Shown here one piece after another: positions 1 to 12,517 of a stretch of DNA of 63,335 bases. The stretch spans positions 70,001-133,335 of the forward strand of contig LSRY02000072.1 of assembly GCA_001643675.2 (NCBI GenBank). Direction: 5' to 3'. Position 1 is the first letter of the stretch. Every line of letters starts with the position of its first letter. The translations under genes were made by a program, and so were the position numbers. The notes under the pieces are model-generated. The model searched no databases and was not told where the DNA came from. It was given only the letters and a program-made list of their open reading frames with translations. This DNA is from Monocercomonoides exilis (taxonomy: Eukaryota; Preaxostyla; Oxymonadida; Polymastigidae).

Positions 1-6
1 AAAGGA

Positions 7-37
<31 letters not shown>

Positions 38-323
38 AGAGGAAGAAGAAGAATGAGAATAGGAAGGGCCGAATAGCATTTCAGAAGGAGAGACGCGAGA
101 AAAAGGGGGGAGGACAGAAGAAGAGGAAGAAGAAGAGGAAGGGAAGAATTGAGAAGGAGAAGGGGCGAAGGATGTGGGGAAAGAGGCGAAGGAAGAGGAA
201 GAAGAGAAAGAGGACGAGAAAGAAGGGAAAGAAGAAGAGGAAGAGAAAGGAAGAAAAGGTGAAAAATCTTTTGTTCTGAACGTTGAAGAACGCCAAAAAC
301 TAGAGCGATACGAGGAAGAGTGA
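1..323 (+). CDS. 3' end of a Glu/Lys-rich protein gene (partial)
   Basis: The plus strand is almost pure purine. In the frame ending at TGA 321-323 the codons from about 153 read as acidic/basic sequence finishing in VLNVEERQKLERYEEE, which looks like a real charged, helical C-terminus rather than repeat noise. Upstream stops in that frame at 150 and 54 mean that either an intron lies in between or another frame is used; frame 1 is also open from base 1 to a stop at 277. The gene enters from the left edge, so start and function cannot be seen. I do not recognise the protein. Confidence 0.35.
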
Positions 324-671
324 GAAAGAGAAGAAGAATGAGATATGCGGAGGAGGAGCAGGAGGAGGCGTAGAAGGGTGTGAAGATGGGAAATGATGGC
401 TGGAGTGGAGAGGGAGGTGGAGGAGACGAAGAGATTGCCACTGAAAACTCTGTTTGGGGAAAAAAAATGGAGTGGAGAAGAAGAAGAAGAAGAAGGAAAA
501 AAAAAAGAGAGAGAGAGAGAGAGGAAGGGAAAAGTGGAGAAAGAAATTTATATGGAAAATAAGGGGGAAAAACAAATAAATAAATAAATAAATAATAAAG
601 AGTAAGAAGAAATAAACAGAAAAGAAAAAAAAGATGAAAGAAAAAAATAAAAATAAAAATTTAATAAAAAA
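324..671. other. intergenic, purine-rich repeats
   Basis: Gap between two genes that converge here. It holds GA-rich simple repeats (about 475-540), a short run of AATA units at about 576-596, and A-rich sequence likely to contain the 3' ends of both neighbours. I see no gene. Confidence 0.5.
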
Positions 672-2652
672 TTAAAGTAAATTAATTCGATTTGATTTAG
701 TAACACACTGCAATCTGAATGAAAGGGCAGGAAGGAGAATAAAAGAGCGCATGAGGATGCGAATGGAGCAGAAGAACAAGGAATTCATCACACGGCATAT
801 CATTGTGGGCTGATGGGGGTGGAAGAGATGGAAGGGGAAAAAAGAAGAGGAGGAGGAAGAAGAGGAAGAGGAAGAGGAGAATGAAGAAGAAGAAGAGGAG
901 GAGGAGGAGGAAGAAGAAGATGATGATGATGATGATGTTGCTGTTGCTGTTGTTGAATGAAGTGGTTGATGATTGGAATGTTTTCGTTTCTTTTGTTGTT
1001 TTGCCTTCTTTGAATTTCCTTCTTTTGACTCAGGTGAATTGGGAGATGTCGAATGAAAAGAAGGAGGAGAAGAAGAAGAAGGCGAATGTGATGATAGAAG
1101 AACGGTGGGTGATTGCTCAGATGATATTGAAGATGAAGAGGAAGAGGAGGAGGAGGAAGATGATGATGATGTGGAAGACGATGGAGGAGGCCGTGGTGAT
1201 GCTGATGTTGATGTTGATGTTGATGATGTGGAAGAAGAGGTTGAAGAAGATGTTGAAGAAGAGGTTGAAGAAGTTGTCGTTGTAGATGAAGAAGAAGAAG
1301 AAGAAGAAACAGCTGAAGCCATCGAAGAAGACGACGATGAATTGTCAGCAGCAGAAGAAATGGCAGAGGCAGAAGAGAAAGCGGAAAGCGGAAGAGAAGC
1401 AAGTATTTCCGCCAGTCCAGAGGAATGCGACGAAGAAAACTGCATCGAAGGGGAAGAAGGCGAGAGCGGGGGTTGATTGGAGGCGAAGGAGGAGGGAGGG
1501 TTGGCAGAGAAAGAAGAGCGAGAAGAAGAAGAAGAAATGGCGTTGTCTCCATTTGCCTCAGAAGAGCAGTTCTGTTTGGACGTTGTTGTTCTGGTTGTTT
1601 CACTGTCGTCGCTGTCGAAAGGGGAAAGAGAAGGAGGGAAGAGGTTGGTGGATTGGGAGAGGGGGGGAGAAGAAGGAAGAGGAAGAGAAGGCAAATGGCT
1701 TGAAGAAGAAGAAGATTTACTGTCAATGTTACAAGAAGGAGAACTAACAATAGGAGGTTGTTGTGATTGTGATTGAGATTGGAGTGGCTGAGGCTTTTTC
1801 TGTTTGAATAAAATGTCTTTCTCTTTTGATGATGTGTTCGCTTCTTTCGTCACTTCTTCTTCTGCTGCCGCTTTCGCATTTTCTGTATATGTCTGAATTT
1901 CTTTTCCTTTCTTTTCTCTTTCTTTCTCTTTCTCTTTCTCTTTCTCTTCTTCCTTTTCCTTTTCCTTTTCCTTTTCCTTTTTCTCTTCTTCTCCTTTTCC
2001 TTCTTCTTCTTCTTCTTCTGTCTTCTCTTCCTCACTCTCACTTTCGCTCTTCTCTTCCTCCCACAATGCATCTTCCAAAAGATCTTCCTCCAAAAACAGC
2101 TCCATTGCCTTCTTCACTCTCTTCATGTCGCTCCTCTCCTCCTCTTCTTCCTCTCCTCCTCCACTTCCATTCGAATTTGCTGAAGCATTCATTGAATTTG
2201 CATTTAGCGCTTTTGTTCCTTCTTCTTCATTTCCTTCTCCTTTCCTCTCTCTCTTTTTCGGATCTGCCCTTCTGATCTCCTTCCCTCTCTTCAAGTCTTC
2301 CTCGTCTTGTCTTCGCTGCTTCCTCCTCTCTGCCTCTCGAAACATGAGAGATTTTTCTCTCTCTTCTTCATCTGCGATCGCATCCATAAGCTCTTTCTCA
2401 AATTCGGGATCCTCTTGCCCTTTCAAATGGCTGCCTTTTTGCTCTTCGTATCGCACCCAGTCGTCCATGTCAACTAGAAGATCAGCTTGATCGATCCATT
2501 TTACTGACAAAAAAGTTCTGGTGGAATTGAAAAAAAAGTTAATATTTAATGTATTGCCATATTAATATGCAAGTTTTCAAAAATTGTAAATAAAGAAAAT
2601 TGCAAGGTTGCAAACTGTATTGCTTCGCAAACGCATTTTCGAACAGTGGCAT
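672..2652 (-). CDS. uncharacterised acidic, Lys/Glu- and Ser-rich protein
   Basis: Two exons on the minus strand. Exon 1 (2652-2616) starts with an ATG and reads MPLFENAFAKQY. The donor is GTTTGC at 2615 and the acceptor TGTCAG ends at 2504. Exon 2 (2503-672) continues IKWIDQADLLVDMDDWVRYE. The N-terminal ~100 residues are a charged helical segment and look like a genuine domain. Next come Glu/Lys repeats, then a long Ser/Pro region with runs of Ser. The frame as read gives about 622 residues. Near the 3' end another frame ending at TAA 697-699 reads NDMPCDEFLVLL and looks more protein-like than the frame that ends at 672, so the serine tract may hide a frame change. No family recognised. The start rests on the splice model. 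Confidence 0.55.
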
Positions 2653-3717
2653 TTTTGTGCTGTTAACAAATGACAAAACGTTTCAATTCCAGTTAACAAT
2701 AAATAATGAAAAAAATAATAACTATCATACATTTAATAGTCGAAGGAATAATCGAAATACGTCCACGTGACGAGCTTCAATATCTCTGGGAAGATATCCT
2801 GTTTCAAGAAATGCTAGAATGCAAAATGCTTTTGTCTATTTCAAGAAAAGAAGGTTATAATGAAAATATAAATAAAAGCAAAACTCGTATTTGCTGAGAA
2901 AATGCTCGAGAAAGCAAATTTAGCAAGAATTGAAATGCTCCAGTTTCAAGAAAAGGAGATATCGATAAAAGTTGATCTTTATTTAAAAATTTAAATTGTT
3001 ATTCTTGTATAACATTACAGAAAAATTACAAACTATGGTGACAAATTCGTAAGAGTTTGTCCAATAACGAATTAAGTAGATCCTCGGAATATGAAAACTT
3101 GGTGCTAATTGGCGTTAATATATCAAATTTCTATTAATCATTTATATTTTTCCAGTTCAATCAAAATCAAAGCATAAATATAAAAGCATATACATTTGTG
3201 TCAATCTCCCTGAAATTGGTTGTTTTAGAACAGCAATTCCCCATTAAAACATGTTTTTATTAAAATTGATAGAAATTATTTCTTATGCCTTATCTGATCA
3301 GAATGAGAATTCATTCAGAAAAGAAACATATTATTGAAAAAGTCAAACTGTTTTTCATGAAAATGTTTGTATCTTTTTTATTTCTTCTCATAAAGTTTTA
3401 ATATTTTTTACCATTGTTTCAAGAACTTTTAATCAAGAAAAAAATACTTTGGTTCGATTCAAATGATAAAAAAATCGACAATAATATGTGGAAAAATGTG
3501 AAAAGAATAAGTTTATTGCAAAGTGGCAAAAAGTTGAAAAACCTTGATATTTTTTTATATTTCCAATAATTTTGAAAAAAAGTTGGAGTGAATCAAAAAT
3601 AACCTTTTGATAAATGTAAATATTGGAAAAATACAAATTAACTTGTTTCATTGCATTTTAATCTTTTATTATTGTTATTTTTTTATCAAAAAACATAATT
3701 GTTCTTGTAATAGCAGG
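2653..3717. other. intergenic AT-rich spacer
   Basis: About 1.06 kb of AT-rich sequence between the start of the upstream minus-strand gene and the 3' end of the CorA gene. Only short open frames without recognisable similarity or a consistent splice pattern are present. I see nothing else in it. Confidence 0.5.
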
Positions 3718-5656
3718 CTAGTCCTTTTCATCCCATCTTAAGCATTTTGTGAGAAGATAAAACAGAATCGCAAGCAAATTGCAGACGGCAAGCAAAATAA
3801 TAAATGTGTTGGCTGAGCCATCAATAACCCCTCCAGGCAGCCATATGTTCATTCTACGACAAAGAAAAAAGCAATGAATAAAAAAAAATCATAAAATAAA
3901 TTATAAATTCGTTTAATATATGCAAAATTGAAATAAAACAAAGAAAAAAAATTAGATATTAATGCCTTGAAACAAAAATACAAATAGAAAAACATTCATT
4001 TGAATGCAAATAACAATTCACCGCATATCCAAAAGCACACCCCCAGCACGACGGGATCATCTGCGCCATCATCATCACACACGTTACAATCGACAAATCT
4101 TTTGCGAGCACGGACAGATGATTGGAATATCTTGAGAGAGACACAGAAAGAGAAGCCAAATGGTTTGTGTGCAAGTCAAGCAGAGTGGAGTGGTAGTGCG
4201 ACGTTGTGTGGAGGAGGAAGAGAGAAAGATCGCCGACGGAACGGAAAAATGGAAAGAGGAACGGAGAAATAAAATGTTTTGTTTGGGCTTTTTTGGAAGA
4301 GAAGGAGTGGATTGTGCTGTCTGAAAAACGGAAAAGAGAGAGAAAGAGAGAGAGAAATTGTACGCATTAATAAAAGTGTATTAAAAAATATTGAAAAAGA
4401 ATAAAGATAATTCGAAATTAAGAAAAAGATTGAAATCAAAGGGAAAAAACTGTGTTTGATGGCAATCACAAATACAGACAAACATATGAAAGCCAATTTC
4501 TATCTTATTCACTTTTATTTCAACAAAATCTACTAATTTTATTTTTTATATTTTTCTATAATTTCACCGCAATCTCTTCCTCCTTCACCAAATTCTATGA
4601 CACACTTGATCTTGGGGTGATTGCTGATATAATTTCTGGAAGAGGCGCCAAACATCTTCTGATTGCATTCACTTTGCGCCTGTCTGCCTCAAATCGCAGA
4701 AGCAGCTCGTCTTGTTCACCAACTCCTTGTAGCGACTGGCTGAGCGAACGGAGGGCAGATAACTGAAATGTCAAAATAATTAGAGTTTTGAGGAATGTGA
4801 TTAAAATGGGAAGATGTTTGATGATAAATTGATGAAAATTTTATTGCGAAAAAAAAGAAAAGAAAGGTTAGGCAAATTTGAATATAAAAGTGTACAGAAG
4901 GAAGACAGGAGAAAAGATTTTTTTAAATTTTCCTCCAAAAAATATGTTGACAATAATTCATACTTCAGTTTCAAATTGTTCAACAAGTGGTTTGAATTGG
5001 ATAACTAATGTATTCAGTAAAGAATAAAGTACATACGCAGGAGATATCATTTTGCTTCTTCGTAAAAATAAATTGGTCGTGTTAGAAGAAGAAGCATTTT
5101 CTCTTTTTAAAGGTGGTTTTGTCTGATGATTCCTTTTGATTGGAGGAAATCGTGGAAGAGAATTATCAAAGACCTTAATATCCTAAAAAATGTGAAATTT
5201 TCCGATAAAATTATAAAAAGTTCGATTATGAATGTATTACTTTTTTCAATGTTCAAAATATCAAACATCTCTATATGTTTCATTTATATCAATCCAAGCT
5301 TGTTCGATAACTGCAGCAAATTGACGGTGAAATGTCACCAAAACTGTCTCTCCAAGTACGAATGATATTGGAATTTCATCTCCATTCTCATTTTTAGAAT
5401 AGCAAATTAGAAAAAGGTATGTATCAAATAGCTCCCACTTTGCGCTTGAATCTTGATTAATAATATCATCAACTGTCAGGGGATGTAAATTGAAAATATA
5501 AGCTAATTTTTTCATCTCTTCACGAGAGGGTTCTCCTTGTAAGTCAATCCATAAAGGTTTTTCTTTTGAAGGACAAGTACATTTCATGTATGAAACAAAA
5601 TCTGTAAAAGAATTAAAGTCAAGAATGTTTTCATCTGAGCATATTGAAATAAGCAT
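3718..5656 (-). CDS. CorA-type divalent cation (Mg2+) channel
   Basis: Five exons: 5656-5267, 5182-4964, 4762-4606, 4320-4041 and 3853-3718, with donors GTTTGA, GTATGA, GTGTGT and GTGTGC, all in compatible phase, giving 393 residues. The N-terminal domain has WIDLQGEPSREEMKKLAYIF followed by LHPLTVDDIINQD, the usual CorA cytoplasmic fold. The long stalk helix ends SLSRYSNHLSVLAKDLSIV. Splicing exon 4 to exon 5 creates the diagnostic Gly-Met-Asn signature (CWGMNIWLPGG). TM2 follows (NTFIILLAVCNLLAILFYLL) with a short charged tail. Family members form pentameric Mg2+/Co2+ channels. Recovery of GMN exactly across a splice junction is strong support for the model. The gene is divergent from CKS1. 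Target membrane unknown. Confidence 0.9.
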
Positions 5657-5826
5657 TTATATCATGATTTTATTTTCTGACCCAATAAAGCAACAATAAC
5701 TATTTTTTGAGATTAAATGAAACGAAATATGGTATTATCAATTGATCTTATAGTTAAGATAAAAGGTGATTAATTTTATATTTACAAACTTTGAGACAAG
5801 TTATATTTCATTTTTTGAATAGACAT
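5657..5826. promoter_or_regulatory. 170-bp divergent intergenic region (CorA / CKS1)
   Basis: The start codons of the CorA gene (minus) and CKS1 (plus) are only 170 bp apart, so both 5' UTRs and promoters must lie here. The sequence is AT-rich and I could not identify a specific initiator or binding motif. Confidence 0.4.
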
Positions 5827-6415
5827 ATGGCTCATAGACAAGAAAGAAGGCCCGAGGATGAAATCTTTTATTCTGAAAAAGTGTGCGACGATATGTATGA
5901 ATATCGGTTTGTGAGAAATGGATTGCTTTATTTTTAATATAATTGGTGATTTATATTTGAAAAATTGTATTTGAATTATTTTTTGAAGTCATGTAATTTT
6001 ACCGAAAGAAATTGCAGCCAAAGGTGTGTAAATATCCTTAAAAATCATTTTTTGAATTATAACTTTGTAATCAGTTCCAAAAGATCGTCTTATGAGTGAA
6101 GAAGAATGGAGATCTATTGGCATACAGCAATCTCAGGGGTTTGCACTTTTTGAAATTTTTCGAATTTAACAATTTCATCTTTCTTTAGATGGGTATGTTT
6201 TCTTTTATTATCTTGACATAAAGTATTAAATATTAAAAACGTTGTGGTTTTAATTGCTTTTTATCCGCGTATTCAAATTATTGTGAAGGGTATGGTCACT
6301 CATTTTTAATATTTTCTTATTTCATATGTGTTTATTATTTAAAGTTAACTTTGATCGTCATGCACCTGAGCCTCATATAATCCTTTTCAGAAGGCCCCTT
6401 CCAAAAGCATCGTAA
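5827..6415 (+). CDS. CKS1: cyclin-dependent kinase regulatory subunit (CKS1 family)
   Basis: Small cell-cycle protein that binds CDK and phospho-substrates. Exons: 5827-5906, 5989-6023, 6075-6138, then micro-exons ATGG (6189-6192) and a single G (6289), then 6345-6415. The total is 255 nt, 84 residues, close to the usual ~80. Family landmarks are nearly complete: IFYSEKVCDDMYEYR, HVILPKEI, LMSEEEWRSIGIQQSQGW, then NFDRHAPEPHIILFRRPL. Between the tryptophan and the HxPEPH motif the family normally has five residues. The 1-nt exon gives exactly five (VNFDR) and uses donors GTATGT and GTATGG. The alternative, an 8-nt exon ATGGGTAT with donor GTTTTC, also keeps frame but gives six residues and a poorer donor. 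Identification is very secure; the micro-exon arrangement is inference. Confidence 0.9.
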
Positions 6416-7211
6416 TTTCAACAGAATTAACATGCTTTTCATTAAATTATTAATTTCCTCTTTACACAAAAAAAGATAATCACTTCATTTTTATTTATTG
6501 TAATTCATATATATTTTTTGTTTAAAAGTTAATAAAAGGAAATAATTTTTAAAAACTTTTAATTCAATTATGCGTAATAAGAAAGTTCTGATAATGTTAT
6601 CACTGAAATTCTGGTGATTTGCATTTTTCCATCAAAAACATTCCATAAAAATTGGGTGAAAAAAAACCATCACTTATAAATCTTCGTTGTTGCCCTGGAG
6701 TTTCATTAACGAACAAATACATAAAATATATAAACTCATTTCATTTTCATTCCATTAAGATCAAAAATTATAAACTAAACAGAATAGAAACTTTTCTCAT
6801 TTTAACATTTTCATTTAAAGAAACTTAATAAAAATGTAATACATATAAAAATTATAAAAATGGAGATGTATAAAAATGGGAAAAATGCATATAATTCTCA
6901 GAAAGATGACATAAACAAGATGAAAATTTCGACAGCAACAGACAAAAAAAAAGTAAATGGAAAATGATGTGCATTTCATCGAGATTAAGTAAAGCAAGCC
7001 GAGATGATGTAAGTGTAAATTTTTCTCTTAAATTCAAGGTTTAAGTAAAATTCAATGACCATGAAAGTTAAAGGCAATAATAATGGTGGCAGCAAAAAAA
7101 AGAAGACGAAAATTTTGTTGGAAACGAAAATTTTTCAGAAGAAGAAAAAAAACAAGAACAAGAACAAGGCAATTGAAGGGATTAGATTCGGTCTCAAATA
7201 AATTCATTCTG
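6416..7211. other. intergenic AT-rich spacer
   Basis: About 0.8 kb between the converging 3' ends of CKS1 (plus) and the kelch gene (minus). Very AT-rich, with poly-A/T stretches; a lysine/arginine-rich short frame near 7083-7170 has no recognisable similarity. I see no gene. Confidence 0.5.
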
Positions 7212-10200
7212 TCACAATGCATAGCCAACCATGTCTTGTGTCACATCATCACTTTCCATCTGGATCTTCTTTCTCTCATCGTCCAGAAGCGGATCCCTCG
7301 CCACAATTCTTTTAAAGTTCGACTTCTTCCACTTCTTTTTGCAGCAGCCACAGAACAATTTCCCGCTGAATATGAATTCCACCACTGGTACAAGCTTCCC
7401 AATGTAGTTCAAATACACAAATGTTCCTCCTAATGCTGTTATCAGCCCCACAGCCGATGTCTTAAATGACCTCGTCGTCACTGTCATCGTCTGCGACAGC
7501 TCCACAAACACCTCCACGCCCACACTCAGCATGAAATTGATATCGCTGTTCTCTTCTTGAGAACCAGGTCTGATTGAAATCCTGTTTGCTTCGTGGCCCA
7601 TCTGCACAATATGCTTCCACTTGTTCTCTTCGTACTTGCTAACCATCAGCTCAGCAACAACCTGGGTTTGTTCTCCGCCTTTGAAAACATGCGATGAATC
7701 TCCATCAAAATGGCTTTCTGCCTGTGATTTGTATGTTGCATCAAGGAAGAAGTAGCCTTTCTGTTGGGCTACTCCAGAATCAACAGAGATGAATGCGTCT
7801 ATTCCATAGAATAGTGCATCTTTCTCTTTTGAATAGAACGAAAGAAGTTTCACTCGTCGATCAACTGCATCAATGCTGATATTCTCCGCAGAAAGTTGAA
7901 TTGTGCAATCTGCTGTTGACGTGAATAATTTGTTTGGAGACGGAGATTGATAACATATTGGCGCGATAGCAGCTGACTCATTCGGATAAATATCTGAAAA
8001 GATACATTTAGAAGCATTATAAAAGATAGTTGATTTAACATAAATTTTGAAAGGAAGAAAAAGAATGAAATAAAATAAAATTGAATTCTGAAAACAGAAG
8101 GCAAACCCAATGGATCATAAGAAGTCTTTCCTATTCCAAGAAGTGGAGAGCATTCTCCTTGTGCTTCAATTTGCTTATCCTTCACATCCTTCACGCATTC
8201 CCCTGAATAATCTCTCAGTCGAATTAAAAATTCCATCTTTTTATTTGAAAACTTATCCAGCGTTATGTTCTGCGATTTCGGATCTACATACAATCGATTT
8301 TCAAGCGTGTTTATCAAAAAGAACAGCACAACTACCGCAGAAGCAGCGCCAACCACAAAGCAAATGCCAATAATCGAAACGCATCCGCCATAACTCGTCT
8401 TCCTCACAATCTTCACTGCCTTGTGTGTTTTCTCATCGAGGCTGTTCTTGTAGGAGTCTGAGTATTGATCCAGCATGTACAGCTTGTCTCTAGTCGGCAG
8501 GCAAAAACACACAAAAGCTACAACCAAGCCAAGCGCCAATGAAACTCCATAAAATAATATTGTGAACATTGTCTCTTTCTTCGAATTCGGATCATACGAT
8601 TTTGGCTGTTCTGTGCATTTGAAAGGCTCTCTGAGTAAAGTGTTGTTGTTTGCAGCTGACCCGACAAGGCAGCTGCTGTTTGAAGCACACACATTGCAGC
8701 CATCGCTCCCGGCGTTTGGTTGATATGCTCCGCCTGTGCAAGGAATACACGCACTTATCGAAGACCCTGATCCCCATAAATAAGTGCCAGCCGGACATTT
8801 TTCGCATTCTGTTTGATTGAAATGAGATGAATATGTTCCGCTCTCGCAGAGAGTGCACTGATTTGTGTTTGTGTCGAAAAATGATCCAGGCGAGCAGCCA
8901 GAAAGATGACTTTTCAATTTGATTTTGGTTAGTTTATTTGTTGCAATGGGCAATGGTGTCATTCCTTCACTCACTGCATATCCTCCGAGGCAATACAGCG
9001 AATCGAGCATGAAAGCGCAACTGCCATGCACTAAAGGATAATCCTTTTCCTCTCTGCCTTCGTCATATTTGTGTGTTGCAAGTTTGATTTCTCCGTGTTC
9101 ATCGAAAGTGAATACAGAAAGATACGATTTCTTTGCCACTCCAGATTCTTCTCCGCCAACTATAAATCCAACTTCTCCATCTCCAACAACAACTCCAGAG
9201 CTGCATATCGGATAGTATGGCCCCGACAAGCTTACCCAATCATCAAAAATGCTTGTGACTTTTAGTGGATGTACTCTGCAGCCTTCATTGGGATTTTCCC
9301 CATTATCTCCCCCGCAAATAAAAAGATGTGGAGCTGGCTGTTCACCGTCTTCCTTTTCTTCTGCCTTCTTCAAATCTTTCGACTTGTTCTGTGCATTTTT
9401 CAAATGTTGATGATTGCTTTTGTTCGAATCAATTGGTTCTTCTCTGCGAAAAATGCTTTTCACAAAAACAGTTGGTCTCTGAACCGCAATGCGCATTTTC
9501 ATAACTTTGAACCATTCTGACGTTGCGAAATTGAATGTCCAGATGTCGTGAAGCAGATTCTTGTTGATATCACAACCTCCAACAATATACAAAATAGACT
9601 CATAAATTGTGGCACCAGAACGGCACATTTTCGGCGGCCTTTTCTCGCCTTTCACTTTTATCTTCCTCCAAGAATATGTCGCTTTATTATACTCCCAAAG
9701 ATCATTGCTCATCGTCAGAAAATCTCCGTTGCTGCTATAAGTTGCTCCGCCAAACACAAAAATTCTTCCATTCAATGCGACAACTGCTGCTTCACCAAGC
9801 AACGGTTCTCCCTCGCTTTGAAATTCTGATTCGCCAAACTCCATCCATATCATCGTCCGAAAATCGAATTTTTTGCTTACTGGCACCATTTTGTTCAGTT
9901 CGGGGTTGTACCCACCGATGACAGCTATTTCTCCACTCAATTCAGCAAGATGATGTTTCAATACTGGAAGTGATACATAACAATCACCTGGTGACAGAAC
10001 ATTTACATGGTTGCTTTGACTGCTACGAAGAAAAGAGGGAGAAGCAGATGTGTTATCCAAAAATCTGTGCACACATCTACTATCCTGAGGTGTTGTCCAA
10101 TCTTCTTTGTTCAGAAAACAAATTTCATTTGATATGTATGACTGGATTTTTCCACCAAATGCATAAATAGTTCCTTCTTCATCCACAGTACACGAGGCCC

Positions 10201-11182
10201 CCACGTATCCGATTGTCCAGCCGTCAAAGTAAAATGGAACAAGAGTTGCATTTTTAACAGCAGAGTTGAGACCAGCTTCCGTGAGGTTCAAGATTAATGC
10301 TTTGTCTAACGCTTCAGTAAATGATCCATCCTTTCCGCTCCATGCAATTTCATAACACTCTGTTTCTGAAACATAACTTGTAAAACCAGATCGATAAATT
10401 GCTCCATTAAAATACTCATCATAAACTATTTCAATTAATTGGCAATCATCAGGATTTGCCAAGTTTATTCTGTAAGCACATGGTTTTTCTTTAATATTAC
10501 TTGTCAGTCCCCCAAAAATAAACAAATAGCTTTTAAATATGCACGCTCCTCCATCTCGCATCGGAGGTGGATTTTTGGTGGGATTATTTTTTCGTAAGCA
10601 ACGCCACAAAAATGTCTGTTTGTCCATTTCCCATATGTCATTTAACATTCCACGAGATCCTTGTCCTCCGAAAATGTAAACATGTGACTTTGTTTCTGCT
10701 TTGTAAGAACCATATCTCTCGCATGGTATACTATCTGACTGCTGAATAACTTTCCATGAAATTCGTTCAAAATCATATGAAAGCAACTCGTTAGACAGCC
10801 CATGACTACTAAGGCCTCCCCAAACATACACATCATCTTTAACGCAAAATGATACGCACATGTATCGGTCAGGAAGAACAACAAGATTTGTTGATGGTAC
10901 TATATTCCACAATTTCCGGTTCAAATCAAAAAAATATGAATCTTTCATGACAATTCCATCACGATCCCTTCCGCCTCCAATGAGCAGACCTTTTCTTTGT
11001 GGGGTATTGATGTACTGAATGAATGAACCTTCGCGTGGATAAGGAGGAGAGCCACTGCCTGGAATACTTTCAACTTCTTCCACCAAATCCAAATCTTCAG
11101 GGAAAGCAATTTGAACAAAAAGTACAACAAAAATTCTGAAAAGTGTAATAAATTTAAAACTAATTGCTGTTGTAAACTGCAT
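7212..11182 (-). CDS. kelch-repeat, Cys-rich, multi-TM surface protein
   Basis: Two exons (11182-8107 and 7993-7212; donor GTTTGC, 113-bp intron) give about 1,285 residues. It starts with a hydrophobic signal peptide (residues ~1-28). About ten kelch-type blades follow to ~residue 745, each with a hydrophobic-GG core such as VYIFGGQGSRGMLNDIWEMD, LYIVGGCDINKNLLHDIWTF and LYCLGGYAV; these usually fold as beta-propellers. Residues ~762-850 are a GCC2/GCC3-like cysteine module (CSPGSFFDTNTNQCTLC, CPAGTYLWGSGSS). Hydrophobic segments lie at ~871-894, ~931-957 and ~1209-1240, and the C-terminus is a basic then acidic tail. The architecture suggests a large extracellular adhesive or sensing head anchored in the plasma membrane; ligand unknown. 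Confidence 0.8.
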
Positions 11183-11946
11183 AGGAATTTTTCTTTAATG
11201 TGTTAAACTTCAGTTTTTAAGTCCAGACATTTTGTTATGGGTTTTTTTTAGTAGTTTCAAAACATAATAATCCACTCTTTTTATAAAGAAGAAAAGTGTT
11301 TTTTAATTTTTTAATTTGATTGTGAAATGTTTGTAATTCCGATGCTGAAAGGAAACAAAATTTTGCAAAGAGTTTATTTTTTTTTTCTCTTCTTTGCAAA
11401 AATATAGAAAGAAAGAAAAAGAAATTTGAAAAACTGCCAACAATTTCTATTATTTGTATGTATTACATAAAAAATTTTCGATTTGGAGTTGAAAAGTTTA
11501 TATTTTGTTTGTTTATTCAGATTTACAAAAACTTTGAATCTTGAAGTATTTGAAAGGCAATCTTCAATTTCAGAACAAATCTAATATTCATATCCTTCAA
11601 AAAGTGTCTTTGATATGATGGCAAATTTTTTGTGAAAATTTTAGAAAAAAAGAAAATGAACATATTTTATTTACACTTAATTATCTCAAATTGTTTCACC
11701 ATAACAAAAAGATGGAAAATAATAATGTTTTAAATGCAAAATTTTGCTTTTATTTCTGTTCTTCAAAAAAAAATTCGTTAAAAAAATTTTTTTTGCAGCT
11801 TAAATCCATTCGATATTTTTTGAAATAGAGTTGAAACTTTTTTGAATTAAGAACACAGAAAATATGTTATTTCCAATTTAAAGTATTTTATTGTATTTGT
11901 CAATTTGAAAAATAAAAATACAAAAAAAATTTCCAAACTTAATATC

Positions 11947-12206
11947 TGGGTGATTATTTTTGAATTTATATTTTTTCTCTATCAAAATTTTCTAAATTAA
12001 CAAATTGAAGCAAATACTTTGAAATCAATCAAATGTTAACAATGAAATCATAAATGAACTTTTTTATCTTTCCCTGACAACACTTTTTTGAAAGACTGTA
12101 ATTTGAAAGAATGCAACACTTTTTTGAAAACTCTTTTGCAAATAACTGTGAATGAGAAAATGATACGTACCTCTAAATATTTTATGATTTCAAAAATAAT
12201 CGCCCA
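11947..12206. mobile_element. MITE-like element, family 1 (copy A)
   Basis: 260-bp non-coding segment with terminal inverted repeats: left end TGGGTGATTATTTTTGAA, right end the reverse complement with one change (cgccca). A second member with better ends is at 54408-54669. No flanking TA is preserved on this copy. Confidence 0.7.
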
Positions 12207-12517
12207 ATTTTTTTTTCATATGGATAATTTATTGTTTTTTATATGTAAGAAACAAAAGAAATAAACAGCTACGTGGAAATGTTCTTTTTTTAAAACAAAG
12301 AAAAAATGAATGATGTTTTAAGATTTTAAAGTAATTTTTCGATTTATAAAACGAAATATTGTTAAATATCCATTGGGAATTTTATTTTTCATTAATATTT
12401 TCTGTTCCAAGTTTTTTTTTTTGTTATTATTTTTCTCATTTTTCTTTTTATTATTCGAAAATTCATTGAATGAAAATATTTGACTTTTATGATATACTGA
12501 TCCTTTTTGCTACCAAA

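Noticed and set aside
800-1776. Several long plus- and minus-strand frames rich in Lys/Glu or Leu/Pro
   Set aside because: They are antisense or out-of-frame readings of the TCT/TCC serine tract of the minus-strand gene and have no ordered sequence.
4452-4766. Plus-strand 104-codon frame
   Set aside because: Antisense to CorA exon 3 and its intron; CorA homology decides the strand.
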